Positions 9,066 through 16,810 of a DNA stretch of 22,327 nt are shown here, piece after piece (position 1 is the first letter of the stretch; each line of letters opens with the position of its first letter). The stretch is taken from the IMG/VR virus record IMGVR_UViG_3300035145_003318, positions 1 to 22,327 of that record; one strand, given 5' to 3'. The translations under genes and the position numbers were made by a program. Origin of the DNA: a virus. The notes under the pieces are model-generated. The model saw only the letters and a program-made list of their open reading frames with translations. It was not told where the DNA came from and searched no databases.

Positions 9066-10625
9066 ATGCCAGATTACACAAATTATACTTCTGAGCAGTT
9101 AATTGAAGCCCAAAATCAATTAACAATTGAAACTGGGGAAGAAATAAGAGGAATTTTAGGAGGATTACCTGTTGCTACTCAAACACAAGAATATTTTGTA
9201 GTGTTTGATGAAGCAGGTTCTACAGGTCCCGAAATTATAGATAAAACTCAATTTAGAATTACATATTTAGTTGATTCTAAATTAAATACTTCTAAACCCA
9301 CAGATGAAGGTGATGCTGCTTTAAATGCTACACAAAATTTTGAAAAGGGAGCTTATTGTAATGTTAGGGCTGATAATGCTACGGTATTAAATCAAAATTT
9401 AACAGGCAAACAAGGCATATATGATATAGGCTCCCTCCAATTATTATCTACCACAGAATATGGAAAAGGTAATGATGAATACATCACTACTATGAGTTTT
9501 AATTCTGTTGGTGGGCAATTAGTAGGTACAGCCCAAAATATATCATCAGCACATAGACAAGTTGCCCCAACATCTATATACAATGATGTTACCCAAAAAG
9601 TCGAAATGTCTACGGTTATAACAGCTGTATCAGGAACAGACTGGGTTGAATGGGATGGGGATGAATTAGAATTTTTACAATCTACTTTAGATGCTGGTAC
9701 TAGGTTAAGAACAAATTTGGGGGGACAAATTTTCATTGTAGATGTATACGCAGGAAATACAGTTGAGGGAACTATTAAAATATATAATGATCCTGTAGGA
9801 GCTACACCTGCACAAGAATTAGCTTCATTCCCCTTTTCGTTTTCAGTCCCAAATGTTCCAACAGCCCCCCAAGGTACAAATTTTAGTTTTAACCTACTTA
9901 CTTCTTATCAAGATTTTTCAGCACTAGATAAAGTGTATGCCGAACTTTCGATTACAGGATTATCTTCTAATGCTAATACTTATGCTTATTTTAAAAATAT
10001 TTCAATATCTTTCCAACAGGAAACTCCTGCTGGTGATATATTAGTTATGGGCGTTAATGCTACTACAGCCTCATATTGGGATGGAGTACAAACCATTTCA
10101 GGATCTGGTGTAAATCCCAATGATTTAAATAAGGCATATTCTATATTAACAGGTTCTGATGATATTACTTTGTTTTCCAATGGGGAATATCTCCAACGAA
10201 TCAATACAGCCAGTGAAGCATTTGACCCTGAAAATGATGGTAATACTTTTAACCCCATCCAATTACCATTTCAATTTTTAACAGGAGATGAAATTCGATT
10301 TGAATATAATCAAAATAAAGTTCATAAAGTAATAAGAACCGAACTTACAGATGATAATAAATTGGCTTTATTTATTACCCCTGGGGTTAATACTCAAGCA
10401 ATAGCTGTTGAAGGTTCTACAGGAACTCAATTAAATCATTTTACCCACTATAGAATTGTACAAAATGGGGGGTATTTATTTATCAACACTAAAAAAGATA
10501 ATGTAGCAGGTGTAGAACAAGATTTTAAAGGAATAATTACACCACAACAACCATCAGAAAATCTTGGTTTAAGGGGGGATGAATTAATTTTTGCTTTAAA
10601 AGAAGCTGGTATTATAGAAACATAA
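9066..10625 (+). CDS. Phage structural protein, unknown family (baseplate or fibre attachment)
   Basis: This 519-residue protein is not one I can name. The N-terminal 30 residues are helical (NYTSEQLIEAQNQLTIETGE). The rest is predominantly beta with Gly/Thr/Asn-rich loops, as expected of a virion surface or baseplate protein. There are two apparent beta units: about 40-170 (EYFVVFDEAGSTGPEIIDK to MSFNSVGGQLVGTAQNISS) and about 195-320, which has a carbohydrate-module-like feel (VEWDGDELEFLQSTLDAGTR). The C-terminal end (LGLRGDELIFALKEAGI) is helical. It starts 1 nt after the stop of the gpI/gp7-like gene and is the last gene before a 32-nt gap carrying the conserved AT motif, so it probably closes the first structural transcript. 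In T4 order this slot holds gp8-gp10, but no sequence resemblance is visible to me. Confidence 0.8.
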   Translation: MPDYTNYTSEQLIEAQNQLTIETGEEIRGILGGLPVATQTQEYFVVFDEAGSTGPEIIDKTQFRITYLVDSKLNTSKPTDEGDAALNATQNFEKGAYCNVRADNATVLNQNLTGKQGIYDIGSLQLLSTTEYGKGNDEYITTMSFNSVGGQLVGTAQNISSAHRQVAPTSIYNDVTQKVEMSTVITAVSGTDWVEWDGDELEFLQSTLDAGTRLRTNLGGQIFIVDVYAGNTVEGTIKIYNDPVGATPAQELASFPFSFSVPNVPTAPQGTNFSFNLLTSYQDFSALDKVYAELSITGLSSNANTYAYFKNISISFQQETPAGDILVMGVNATTASYWDGVQTISGSGVNPNDLNKAYSILTGSDDITLFSNGEYLQRINTASEAFDPENDGNTFNPIQLPFQFLTGDEIRFEYNQNKVHKVIRTELTDDNKLALFITPGVNTQAIAVEGSTGTQLNHFTHYRIVQNGGYLFINTKKDNVAGVEQDFKGIITPQQPSENLGLRGDELIFALKEAGIIET

Positions 10626-10626
10626 T

Positions 10627-10642
10627 TTTGTAATATTTATAA
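10627..10642 (+). promoter_or_regulatory. Candidate late promoter / conserved intergenic AT motif, copy 2
   Basis: TTTGTAATATTTATAA occupies the 32-nt gap between the genes ending at 10625 and starting at 10658. The same 16 bases occur at 16782-16797 before another gene, and the ATATTTAT core occurs before 879 and 21595. The motif ends 15 nt before the ATG, a plausible distance for a -10 element producing a short leader. Because the two genomic contexts are otherwise unrelated, the shared 16-mer is unlikely to be coding constraint. No companion GC hairpin is present. Promoter function is inference. Confidence 0.45.
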
Positions 10643-10657
10643 AATATATACATACAA

Positions 10658-11314
10658 ATGGGATATTTAAACAATCAAATAGTAACAATAGACGCTATTT
10701 TAACTAATAAAGGGAGAGAATTATTAGCTAGAGGAGATGGCTCCTTTAAAATAACACAATTTGCTTTAGCAGATGACGAAATAGATTATACATTATATAA
10801 TCCAACTCACCCTTCAGGAAGTGCTTTTTATGGGCAAGCTTTAGAAAATATGCCTTTATTAGAAGCATTCCCTGAAACTACTCAAAATTTAAAGTATAAA
10901 TTAGTTACTCTTCCTAGAGGCACAGCTAAAATGCCTGTGTTAGATGCCGGATTTGCTGCTATTACCTTAAAACAGGGAGCTTCTTTAGCAATAACACCTC
11001 AAACTTTAAACTACTTAGGAAATAACCAAGTATTTGAATCTAGTGGGTATACTGCTACTATAGCAGATGTTAGAACTTTAAGCAATTTTAATGGGGTTGG
11101 AATTAATACAGAACAAGCTCAAGCTTTAAATTCAACTGAAACGGTAGGAACAAATGTATCTAAAACTGTTGTAGGTACTACAATTAATCTAACAGCTACT
11201 ACAGTTAATACTTTATTTGGTACTAATACTCAACTAAATACTACATTACAAATAGTAGGAAGAGATAGTGGAGCTAGAATTACAATCCCTGTAACTATAA
11301 CAAAAACAACCTAA
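10658..11314 (+). CDS. Conserved-looking phage tail structural protein
   Basis: The protein has 218 residues. The N-terminal 100 have a distinctive composition: YLNNQIVTIDAILTNKGREL, then FKITQFALADDEIDYTLYNP, and KLVTLPRGTAKMPVLD. I recall similar 'IDAILTxKGRELLA...FALADDEIDY' proteins in environmental tailed-phage genomes, always unannotated and among tail genes; this is memory, not a search. The C-terminal half is a Thr/Asn/Val-rich beta region (TVVGTTINLTATTVN, LQIVGRDSGARITIPVTIT) resembling an immunoglobulin-like or fibre domain. No enzymatic motif is visible. It is the first gene after a 32-nt gap with the conserved AT motif, and is followed 5 nt later by the first adhesin-like paralogue, so it may anchor or connect the fibres to the tail. 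Confidence 0.78.
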   Translation: MGYLNNQIVTIDAILTNKGRELLARGDGSFKITQFALADDEIDYTLYNPTHPSGSAFYGQALENMPLLEAFPETTQNLKYKLVTLPRGTAKMPVLDAGFAAITLKQGASLAITPQTLNYLGNNQVFESSGYTATIADVRTLSNFNGVGINTEQAQALNSTETVGTNVSKTVVGTTINLTATTVNTLFGTNTQLNTTLQIVGRDSGARITIPVTITKTT

Positions 11315-11319
11315 CATAA

Positions 11320-12363
11320 ATGTCATTTAAAAGATTAGACCCAGAGGATTTTTTAATTAGTGCTGATAGTATTACTGCAGGTGCTTGGACTTCTAACGCC
11401 CCTACATTAACAACTTTTTTCACTTCCTCTACTCAAGAAGGAGGATCTAGTGGAGATTATTACTTAGATATCCGTAATGAAGACCCTGATACTTCTGCTA
11501 CATCTTCAGTACAACTTGCAGTAGCTTATGGCAATGCTGATGGATCAGGATCTCTTTTGTATGATCCAGGAATAACTGGTAAATCACCTACCGCAACTGT
11601 ATTTGGACAGTATCAAAACTTAATTTTAGGTGATGAAAATAATAATTTTGTTTTTGGAACTGTTACTCCTGAGGTTCAAAGTATATATGCACTTAGTATA
11701 GAGAGATCTAAATATAAAGGTAGTCTTTTCTTAGGTACTACGGATTTAACTCTTACAAAAGGAGGAGTTACTATTAAATTAACAGATAATAGCAATGATG
11801 TTTCTACCGTTACTTTCAATGAGGCTGGAAGAGTATATCAATTAGTTTCAGGGTCACAAGGAAGTGCTGTCGGAAGCGACGATACCCCAGCTAATGCTGT
11901 GGCTAATGGAATGACAGTATCAGGTTCTTATGGATTATTCTTACCAGATATAGGAACAATAATATTAAACGGTGAAGCTTTAGACTTATCAAGTGGAAAT
12001 GGTGGAATAGCATTAGCTACAGGAACTAGTGAAAACACTGCAGATAATAATAATAGAAAAATTTTCCAAGCAATTAAAGAAGGAGCATCATTTACTTTAA
12101 ACAGCCAAGAAAATATAACTTCAGACTTTGTTTTCTGTAGAGCTCGAAATGCTGAATATAATTACTCAGAAAATCCTTCATTTATTAGTGGATCTGCAGG
12201 TGAAGTATTATATACTAGTTTTATAAATTCCCCTCAAACTTTTATTACAAGTGTAGGTCTTTATAATGATGCTAATGAATTACTTGCGGTTGCAAAACTA
12301 AGTAAGCCTCTAAAAAAAGATTTTACAAAAGAAGCCCTTATTCGAGTTAAGTTAGATTTCTAA
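11320..12363 (+). CDS. Adhesin/fibre-like structural protein, paralogue A
   Basis: This 347-residue protein is rich in Ser, Thr, Gly and Asp. Its C-terminal module (about 270-345) contains RNAEYNYSENPSFISGS, then FITSVGLYNDANELLAVAKL and SKPLKKDF. The same module, same order and spacing, recurs in the next gene (SEFNYSLNPSLLSSS, FVTTVGLYNNNQELLAVGKL, AQPLPTS), so the two are paralogues. Upstream similarity is weaker but follows one plan: YALSIERSKYKGSLFLGTTD here aligns with GVISIASKLYGNRIQPKSF there, followed by a 'T-D-x-x-x' loop and a GTIILNG or GLAIITS strand. The high beta and low charge content fit a virion surface protein. No enzymatic motif is seen. It lies in a tail-fibre cluster; receptor binding is inferred from location and composition. 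Confidence 0.8.
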   Translation: MSFKRLDPEDFLISADSITAGAWTSNAPTLTTFFTSSTQEGGSSGDYYLDIRNEDPDTSATSSVQLAVAYGNADGSGSLLYDPGITGKSPTATVFGQYQNLILGDENNNFVFGTVTPEVQSIYALSIERSKYKGSLFLGTTDLTLTKGGVTIKLTDNSNDVSTVTFNEAGRVYQLVSGSQGSAVGSDDTPANAVANGMTVSGSYGLFLPDIGTIILNGEALDLSSGNGGIALATGTSENTADNNNRKIFQAIKEGASFTLNSQENITSDFVFCRARNAEYNYSENPSFISGSAGEVLYTSFINSPQTFITSVGLYNDANELLAVAKLSKPLKKDFTKEALIRVKLDF

Positions 12364-12366
12364 TGA

Positions 12367-13326
12367 ATGAGCACCTACAAACAATTCCTTTCCTCAGATA
12401 TTATTGTTACTCCCTTTGAAGTAAATAAAAGTTTTACTATTGAGAGTAACACAGATTTTATAGCTGAAGGAATTGATAGATTTTTAGGAACTAATACTGG
12501 GGAAGCTGATTTTAACACAGGGTGGGAAACTACAGGGCAAATTGCTTCCGAATATAAATTTTTAGTCTATAATTCTGTTAAAGATTTATATTATAGTAAT
12601 TTTTTAGTTACATCTGCTTCTAATGGAACTAGCACTGCAGAATCAGGAAGTTTCTTTAATTATCCCCAATCAGATTTATATTTTTCTAAGTATTTCCCAA
12701 CCGGGAGTAATGAAAGTGTAGGAGTTATATCAATAGCTTCTAAACTATATGGAAATAGAATTCAACCCAAATCCTTCAAACTAATCTCAGGTAGTAATGC
12801 TACTATTACAGATGATGGTGAGGGGAATTTAATCTTTAGAGGTAATATATGTGGTAATATAATATATAACCAAGGATTAGCTATAATTACGAGTGATGGG
12901 ACCCCTGGTGATGATGGGGGTGTTGAGTATGGGGAAGCGGTATTTGGAACTAGTATTTATGGTCCTACTGATGATTTAAATTTTGTTTCTAATTTTATTA
13001 ATGAAACGAATGAAATAACTTGTTCCTTTAGTTCTTCTTATGATATTTTAGAAACCCAATACAAGTGTACTATAAACTCTAGTGAATTTAATTATTCACT
13101 AAATCCTAGTTTACTTTCCTCTTCACTTAGGGGACAAAATAAAATATTAGATTCAGGAAGTGCTGCTTATAATGATTTTGTTACCTCATCAACATTTTCT
13201 CCTTTTGTTACTACTGTTGGATTATATAATAATAATCAAGAATTATTAGCAGTAGGAAAATTAGCACAACCTCTTCCAACTTCACAAACTACAGATACTA
13301 CAATATTTATCAATATAGACAGGTAA
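12367..13326 (+). CDS. Adhesin/fibre-like structural protein, paralogue B
   Basis: This 319-residue paralogue of the preceding protein shares the C-terminal EFNYSLNPS...VGLYNNNQELLAVGKLAQPL module at about residues 235-305. The middle contains the more regular form of the shared unit, VISIASKLYGNRIQPKSFKL, then NATITDDGEGNLIFRG and a Gly-rich GNIIYNQGLAIITSDG strand, which looks like one beta domain. The start is ATG 12367 (protein MSTYKQFLSS). Another ATG at 12363, overlapping the upstream stop, is in a different frame. There is no Shine-Dalgarno sequence. It is followed after 1 nt by the collagen-like fibre gene. A tail fibre or receptor-binding subunit is the most likely role, by location only. 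Tandem duplication and divergence from paralogue A is the simplest origin. Confidence 0.8.
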   Translation: MSTYKQFLSSDIIVTPFEVNKSFTIESNTDFIAEGIDRFLGTNTGEADFNTGWETTGQIASEYKFLVYNSVKDLYYSNFLVTSASNGTSTAESGSFFNYPQSDLYFSKYFPTGSNESVGVISIASKLYGNRIQPKSFKLISGSNATITDDGEGNLIFRGNICGNIIYNQGLAIITSDGTPGDDGGVEYGEAVFGTSIYGPTDDLNFVSNFINETNEITCSFSSSYDILETQYKCTINSSEFNYSLNPSLLSSSLRGQNKILDSGSAAYNDFVTSSTFSPFVTTVGLYNNNQELLAVGKLAQPLPTSQTTDTTIFINIDR

Positions 13327-13327
13327 A

Positions 13328-14620
13328 ATGGCAAAAACATTATCAAATACAGGTATAGCAGATGGTTCAACTCTTTTCGCTGCCCAACTAAGCCAATCAA
13401 TAGAGGCCCTTAATGGCTCAGAAGATTATGATATTACTATAAGTGGAAGTTTAGAAGTAGATGGCCCACTTACTCTTTCAGATCTTGATAGTACTACAGG
13501 TGTATCAACTGTTTTAGTATTAGATGGAACTTCAGTAAAAACCCAAACTGGAGGAGGAAGTGGCTCTTCAGGAAGCTCAGGTACTTCAGGTAGTTCAGGT
13601 ACTTCAGGATCATCAGGTTCTTCAGGTACTAGTGGTTCATCAGGTTCTTCAGGTACTAATGGTTCATCGGGTTCTTCAGGCACTTCAGGTAGTTCGGGTT
13701 CTTCAGGTACTTCTGTGGCAGTTGATTTAGTAACAGATCAAGTAACATTTGCAAATTCCGCTACTACAATATCAGGATCAAATCGATTAACTTTTGATGA
13801 TGATTTTAACACATTAATTATTGAATCCACGGATGGAAAACCTGGTTTAGCATTAAGAAATGATGATACTAGTTTATCCACTGGTAATGATTTTGCTCAA
13901 TTAAAATTTCAAGGATATCAAGGCTCAGGATTTGTTGATGGTATTTCCATAGTGGGAGAAGCAACGGGTTCTTGGGGAGCTAGTAGTAAACCCGCTAGAT
14001 TAGTTTTTAATGTTAATACTGGAGGGGGATTAGCTGAACATACCACATTTAATGCTAATGGTTTAATTGAAAACGCAGCTTTAGGGGTAGACGATGATAC
14101 TTATTTAGTAGGAGGTGGTTATTCCAATGAATCAAATACTCCCCGTAAGGTTGTAAGTACTGGAACTGCAGGAGCCTTTAAAGTTATTACAGGAGGGAGA
14201 ATGATGATGGAAAGGATTGATGCTGGGACTTTAGATTACAGTGCGGGAGAAAGAACAGCAACCTTTAATAGTCCATCACAATCTTTCTGGGAAGGAAGTG
14301 TAAATAATGTAAATGGCACTTCTGATTTCATAATAGAAATGTCAGATACAATTACTGGGAGTTACTACCCAGGAGATATATTCTTATTTGGAATGAAAAT
14401 ATTTGCTGCAACAAGTGGACCTGCTACTTTAAAATGTAGGTATGTTTTAAACGGAGGTATAGTAAACGAAACTCTATATGATCCCCAAGGTAATTCTGTA
14501 AGTATTACGGCTGCAGATAATAATGCTAATCATATTATAATGGGTCAATTAACATATTGGAAAAGGGGTGCTTCTGATTGGGGATTTTTCCCATCCTCCC
14601 ACTTTATAAAATTAGAATAA
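13328..14620 (+). CDS. Tail fibre protein with Gly-Ser-Ser/Gly-Thr-Ser repeat stalk
   Basis: This 430-residue protein has four parts. Residues 1-35 are a helical N-terminus (TLFAAQLSQSIEALNGSEDY). A short beta unit follows at 36-74 (ISGSLEVDGPLTLSDL), which resembles the repeating beta motif of fibre N-termini. Residues 79-129 are 17 uninterrupted Gly-x-x triplets, nearly all GSS or GTS. Residues 130-430 form a beta-rich globular or helical-fibre C-terminus containing NRLTFDDDFNTLIIES, GGRMMMERIDAGTLDYSAG and a terminal FFPSSHFIKLE. Gly-x-x stalks flanked by beta domains are typical of trimeric phage fibres, where the C-terminal domain binds the receptor. The triplets have no proline, so a collagen triple helix is uncertain; a flexible linker or polyglycine-II bundle is possible. 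It is the last structural gene before the DNA-metabolism block. Confidence 0.85.
   Translation: MAKTLSNTGIADGSTLFAAQLSQSIEALNGSEDYDITISGSLEVDGPLTLSDLDSTTGVSTVLVLDGTSVKTQTGGGSGSSGSSGTSGSSGTSGSSGSSGTSGSSGSSGTNGSSGSSGTSGSSGSSGTSVAVDLVTDQVTFANSATTISGSNRLTFDDDFNTLIIESTDGKPGLALRNDDTSLSTGNDFAQLKFQGYQGSGFVDGISIVGEATGSWGASSKPARLVFNVNTGGGLAEHTTFNANGLIENAALGVDDDTYLVGGGYSNESNTPRKVVSTGTAGAFKVITGGRMMMERIDAGTLDYSAGERTATFNSPSQSFWEGSVNNVNGTSDFIIEMSDTITGSYYPGDIFLFGMKIFAATSGPATLKCRYVLNGGIVNETLYDPQGNSVSITAADNNANHIIMGQLTYWKRGASDWGFFPSSHFIKLE
13562..13714 (+). repeat. Coding 9-nt repeat (17 Gly-x-x triplets) in tail fibre
   Basis: Seventeen tandem 9-nt units of type GGTNNTTCA encode Gly-Ser-Ser or Gly-Thr-Ser, with a single Gly-Thr-Asn at residues 109-111. 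From the fifth unit onward the order follows a 27-nt super-period (GTS-GSS-GSS). Third-position variation (ggt/gga/ggc, tca/tcg/agt/agc) shows the array is not freshly amplified but is still similar enough for slippage or recombination. Every unit is a multiple of three, so unit loss or gain would change stalk length without a frameshift. Confidence 0.9.
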
Positions 14621-14626
14621 TAAAAT

Positions 14627-15079
14627 ATGAATTGGTTATATAATGGAGAAAAAATTACAGACATATCACAATTTCCACAAAATACATTTGGATTTGTCTA
14701 TGAAGTAATTACCCCCGAGGGTAAAAAATATGTAGGTAAAAAAGTTTTATACCACAATCAAAAACGTAAAAAAACTCGAGCAGAGTTAGCAGATGAAGCC
14801 GGAAAACGAGGCCGGAAATCACTATATAAAATCGTTAGTAAGGAAAGCGATTGGAAAAAATATATAGGATCAAATGCTGAATTAAAGCGTCAAATAACTG
14901 AAGGAGAAGTTACATTAGAAAATCTTAAAAAACAAATTCTTGAGTTAGCTTTTGATAAGAAGCACCTTACTTATCTGGAGACTAAATGGCTGTTCCAGCT
15001 TGAAGTGTTAGAACAACCCGAAAAATATTACAACGATAATATACTTGGTAAGTTCTTTACCTCAGACTTTGATTTCTAA
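14627..15079 (+). CDS. SegE-like GIY-YIG endonuclease
   Basis: The protein has 150 residues. The N-terminal catalytic hallmark is present in the variant form GFVYEV at 22-27 (the 'GIY' strand) followed by KKYVGKK at 33-39 (the 'YIG' strand). A basic segment follows (NQKRKKTRAEL, GKRGRKSLYK), then DWKKYIGSNAELKRQI at 75-90, as in the SegE-type GIY-YIG group of T4-like phages. Glu118 in LTYLETKWLF is a candidate metal-binding Glu. The C-terminus is YYNDNILGKFFTSDF. T4 Seg proteins are freestanding homing endonucleases. Many short SegE-like proteins in phages lack a clear DNA-recognition domain, as here, so a repair or recombination nuclease is an alternative. It lies between the fibre gene and the primase, a plausible insertion point. 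Confidence 0.72.
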   Translation: MNWLYNGEKITDISQFPQNTFGFVYEVITPEGKKYVGKKVLYHNQKRKKTRAELADEAGKRGRKSLYKIVSKESDWKKYIGSNAELKRQITEGEVTLENLKKQILELAFDKKHLTYLETKWLFQLEVLEQPEKYYNDNILGKFFTSDFDF

Positions 15080-15103
15080 ATTTACCATCGTATATTCCCC
15101 TAC

Positions 15104-16027
15104 ATGATAAATCATCTGCTAGTATCACTAGTTGACTCTGTATTAGGAAAAGGTAAACAAACCTCTAGAGGTAATTATGCTTACCATTGTCCTTTTTGTA
15201 AGCATCACAAGCCTAAAATGGAGGTGAACTTTACAGAAAATAAAAAAGGACATAACCCTTGGCATTGTTGGGTTTGCAACACCAGAGGTAAAACCATTCC
15301 TAATCTATTTAAAAAGGTAGAGGCATATGATAAAATTGCTAAAGCCAAAGAATTAATACCCCAGGGTTCGTTTGTTGAAGAAGTCATAGTAAAAAATGAT
15401 TTATTTCTTCCTAAAGAATATATTCCATTTATTGATCGCCCTAACAGTTTAATGGCACGTCACGCTTTAGCCTATCTCAGAAATAGAGGGGTTACAGATG
15501 ATGATAAAATTAAATATCATATGGGTTATTGTGAGGAAGGTGAATATCAAAATATGATTATTATTCCTTCGTATGATGCTGAAGGTAATCTAAATTACTT
15601 TACAGCTCGTAGTTTTGAAAAAGAACCATTTAGAAAATACAAAAATCCATCAGTATCTCGTGATATCATTCCCTTTGAAATGTTTATAAACTGGAATAGC
15701 CCGTTGGTATTGTGCGAAGGACCATTTGATGCCATAGCCATCAAAAGAAATGCGATCCCGCTGTTAGGAAAAAATATACAAAGTAACTTAATGAAGAAAA
15801 TTGTTTCTTCTAAAGTTGAAAAAATATACATAGCACTTGATAGTGATGCTATTAAGTCATCTCTTAAATTTTGTGAAAGGTTTATGAATGAGGGTAAAGA
15901 GGTTCATTTATTAGAAATGGATGATAAAGACCCTAGTGAGTTAGGATTCAAACGTTTCACTGAACTAATACAAAAGTCTACTCCCTTAACATTATCAGGG
16001 CTTTTGGCTAAAAAATTAGCCCTATGA
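15104..16027 (+). CDS. DNA primase (zinc finger plus Toprim, T4 gp61-like role)
   Basis: The protein has 307 residues, slightly shorter than T4 gp61 (about 340). An N-terminal zinc-binding module is seen at 28-58: HCPFC (Cys29, Cys32) and HCWVC (Cys55, Cys58), typical of DnaG/CHC2-type primases that recognise template DNA. The C-terminal half has a Toprim fold: LVLCEGPFDAIAIKR with Glu205, then IYIALDSDA with Asp246 and Asp248 as the metal-binding DxD, and DKDPSELG at 274-281. This enzyme makes RNA primers for lagging-strand replication, probably with a replicative helicase encoded elsewhere. The ATG at 15104 has no Shine-Dalgarno sequence and places the zinc finger at the expected distance. 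The stop overlaps the nuclease start (ATGA at 16024-16027), so the two are likely translated together. Confidence 0.92.
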   Translation: MINHLLVSLVDSVLGKGKQTSRGNYAYHCPFCKHHKPKMEVNFTENKKGHNPWHCWVCNTRGKTIPNLFKKVEAYDKIAKAKELIPQGSFVEEVIVKNDLFLPKEYIPFIDRPNSLMARHALAYLRNRGVTDDDKIKYHMGYCEEGEYQNMIIIPSYDAEGNLNYFTARSFEKEPFRKYKNPSVSRDIIPFEMFINWNSPLVLCEGPFDAIAIKRNAIPLLGKNIQSNLMKKIVSSKVEKIYIALDSDAIKSSLKFCERFMNEGKEVHLLEMDDKDPSELGFKRFTELIQKSTPLTLSGLLAKKLAL

Positions 16028-16788
16028 CACAAATTAAAAAAGCATACGACAGAATATTAGAAATATCTGATGACGCAAAACAAATAACCTTACCTGATGG
16101 AAGATACTACCAGCGAAATGGTGAATTTTACCCCTCAGTAACTTATGTTTTATCTTATTATCCTAAAGGTAAGTTTTTTGAGGACTGGCTTAAAAAGGTA
16201 GGATATTCTGCTGATTATATTGTTAGAAAAGCATCTGAAGAGGGTACTCAAGTACACGAAATGATTGAGGCTTACCTTAATGGAGAAGAAATGAATTATC
16301 TCCAACATGGTATTCCTATGTATCCCCCACACATTTGGCAAATGTTTATGAAATTTGTTGATTGGTGGGAAGAATATAAACCAACATTAATTGAAGCCGA
16401 GGTTCATCTATTTTCAGATGAATTAAAGGTAGCAGGTACTTGTGACTTAGTTTGTGAAATTAATGGTGAATTATGGGTTATAGACTTTAAAACATCTAAT
16501 CATCTTCAAACCACTTATGATTTACAAGCAGCAATGTATGCTAAATGTTTTGAGGAGTGTTATGGTAAGAAAGTAGATCGTACTGGTATTTTATGGTTAA
16601 AATCATCTAAAAGAAAAGCCGCAAAAGGTAAAATGCAAGGTAAAGGATGGGAAATGTATGAATCATCTAGAACTATAGAAGAAAACCTAGATATTTACAG
16701 AGCAGTTCGTACTTTATTTGATCTAGAAAATCCAAACCACAAACCAGCATTTACACAATTCAGAACGACAGCTAAAAGGGATTTGTAA
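16024..16788 (+). CDS. RecB/Cas4-family PD-(D/E)XK nuclease
   Basis: The protein has 254 residues and the full set of motifs for the RecB-like branch of the PD-(D/E)XK superfamily: GTQVHEMIEAY with His78, LIEAEVHLF with Glu124/Glu126, VAGTCDLVCEI with Asp141, the catalytic VIDFKTS with Asp154 and Lys156, and DLQAAMYAKCF with Gln168 and Tyr172. Unlike Cas4 or AddB, no four-cysteine iron-sulfur cluster is arranged around the domain, so it is more like phage single-domain exonucleases. The likely role is processing DNA ends in recombination or replication, or host DNA degradation. It starts on the ATGA overlap with the primase stop and ends at the TAA contained in the conserved AT-motif region. 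Nuclease activity is well supported; the biological substrate is not determined. Confidence 0.9.
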   Translation: MTQIKKAYDRILEISDDAKQITLPDGRYYQRNGEFYPSVTYVLSYYPKGKFFEDWLKKVGYSADYIVRKASEEGTQVHEMIEAYLNGEEMNYLQHGIPMYPPHIWQMFMKFVDWWEEYKPTLIEAEVHLFSDELKVAGTCDLVCEINGELWVIDFKTSNHLQTTYDLQAAMYAKCFEECYGKKVDRTGILWLKSSKRKAAKGKMQGKGWEMYESSRTIEENLDIYRAVRTLFDLENPNHKPAFTQFRTTAKRDL

Positions 16789-16797
16789 TATTTATAA
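16782..16797 (+). promoter_or_regulatory. Candidate late promoter / conserved intergenic AT motif, copy 3
   Basis: TTTGTAATATTTATAA is identical over 16 nt to the copy at 10627-10642. Here its first part includes the last codon and the TAA stop of the nuclease gene; the rest lies in the 22-nt gap. It ends 13 nt before the GTG start at 16811. It would start transcription of the kinase and multidomain-protein pair independently of the primase/nuclease genes. This is inference from recurrence and location. Confidence 0.45.
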
Positions 16798-16810
16798 CAA
16801 ATACTTTGCT

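Noticed and set aside
9392-9736. Minus-strand ORF inside the 519-residue structural gene
   Set aside because: It lies wholly within a well-formed + strand gene, has no recognisable domain, and no other gene in the window is on the minus strand.
10626-10657. Intrinsic terminators in the intergenic gaps
   Set aside because: The gaps here and at 15080-15103, 16789-16810, 21574-21594 and 22174-22199 contain no GC stem followed by a T run; only AT-rich sequence is seen.
12363-12365. Alternative start for adhesin paralogue B on a TAATG junction
   Set aside because: This ATG is in a different frame from the paralogue; the gene starts at 12367.
13426-13683. Minus-strand ORF with PEEPDEPLV repeats
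   Set aside because: It is the antisense reading of the Gly-Ser-Ser repeat in the tail fibre; its repeats only mirror the 9-nt coding repeat.
13562-13714. CRISPR-like repeat array
   Set aside because: The units are contiguous 9-nt codon triplets in frame inside a fibre gene, with no spacers.
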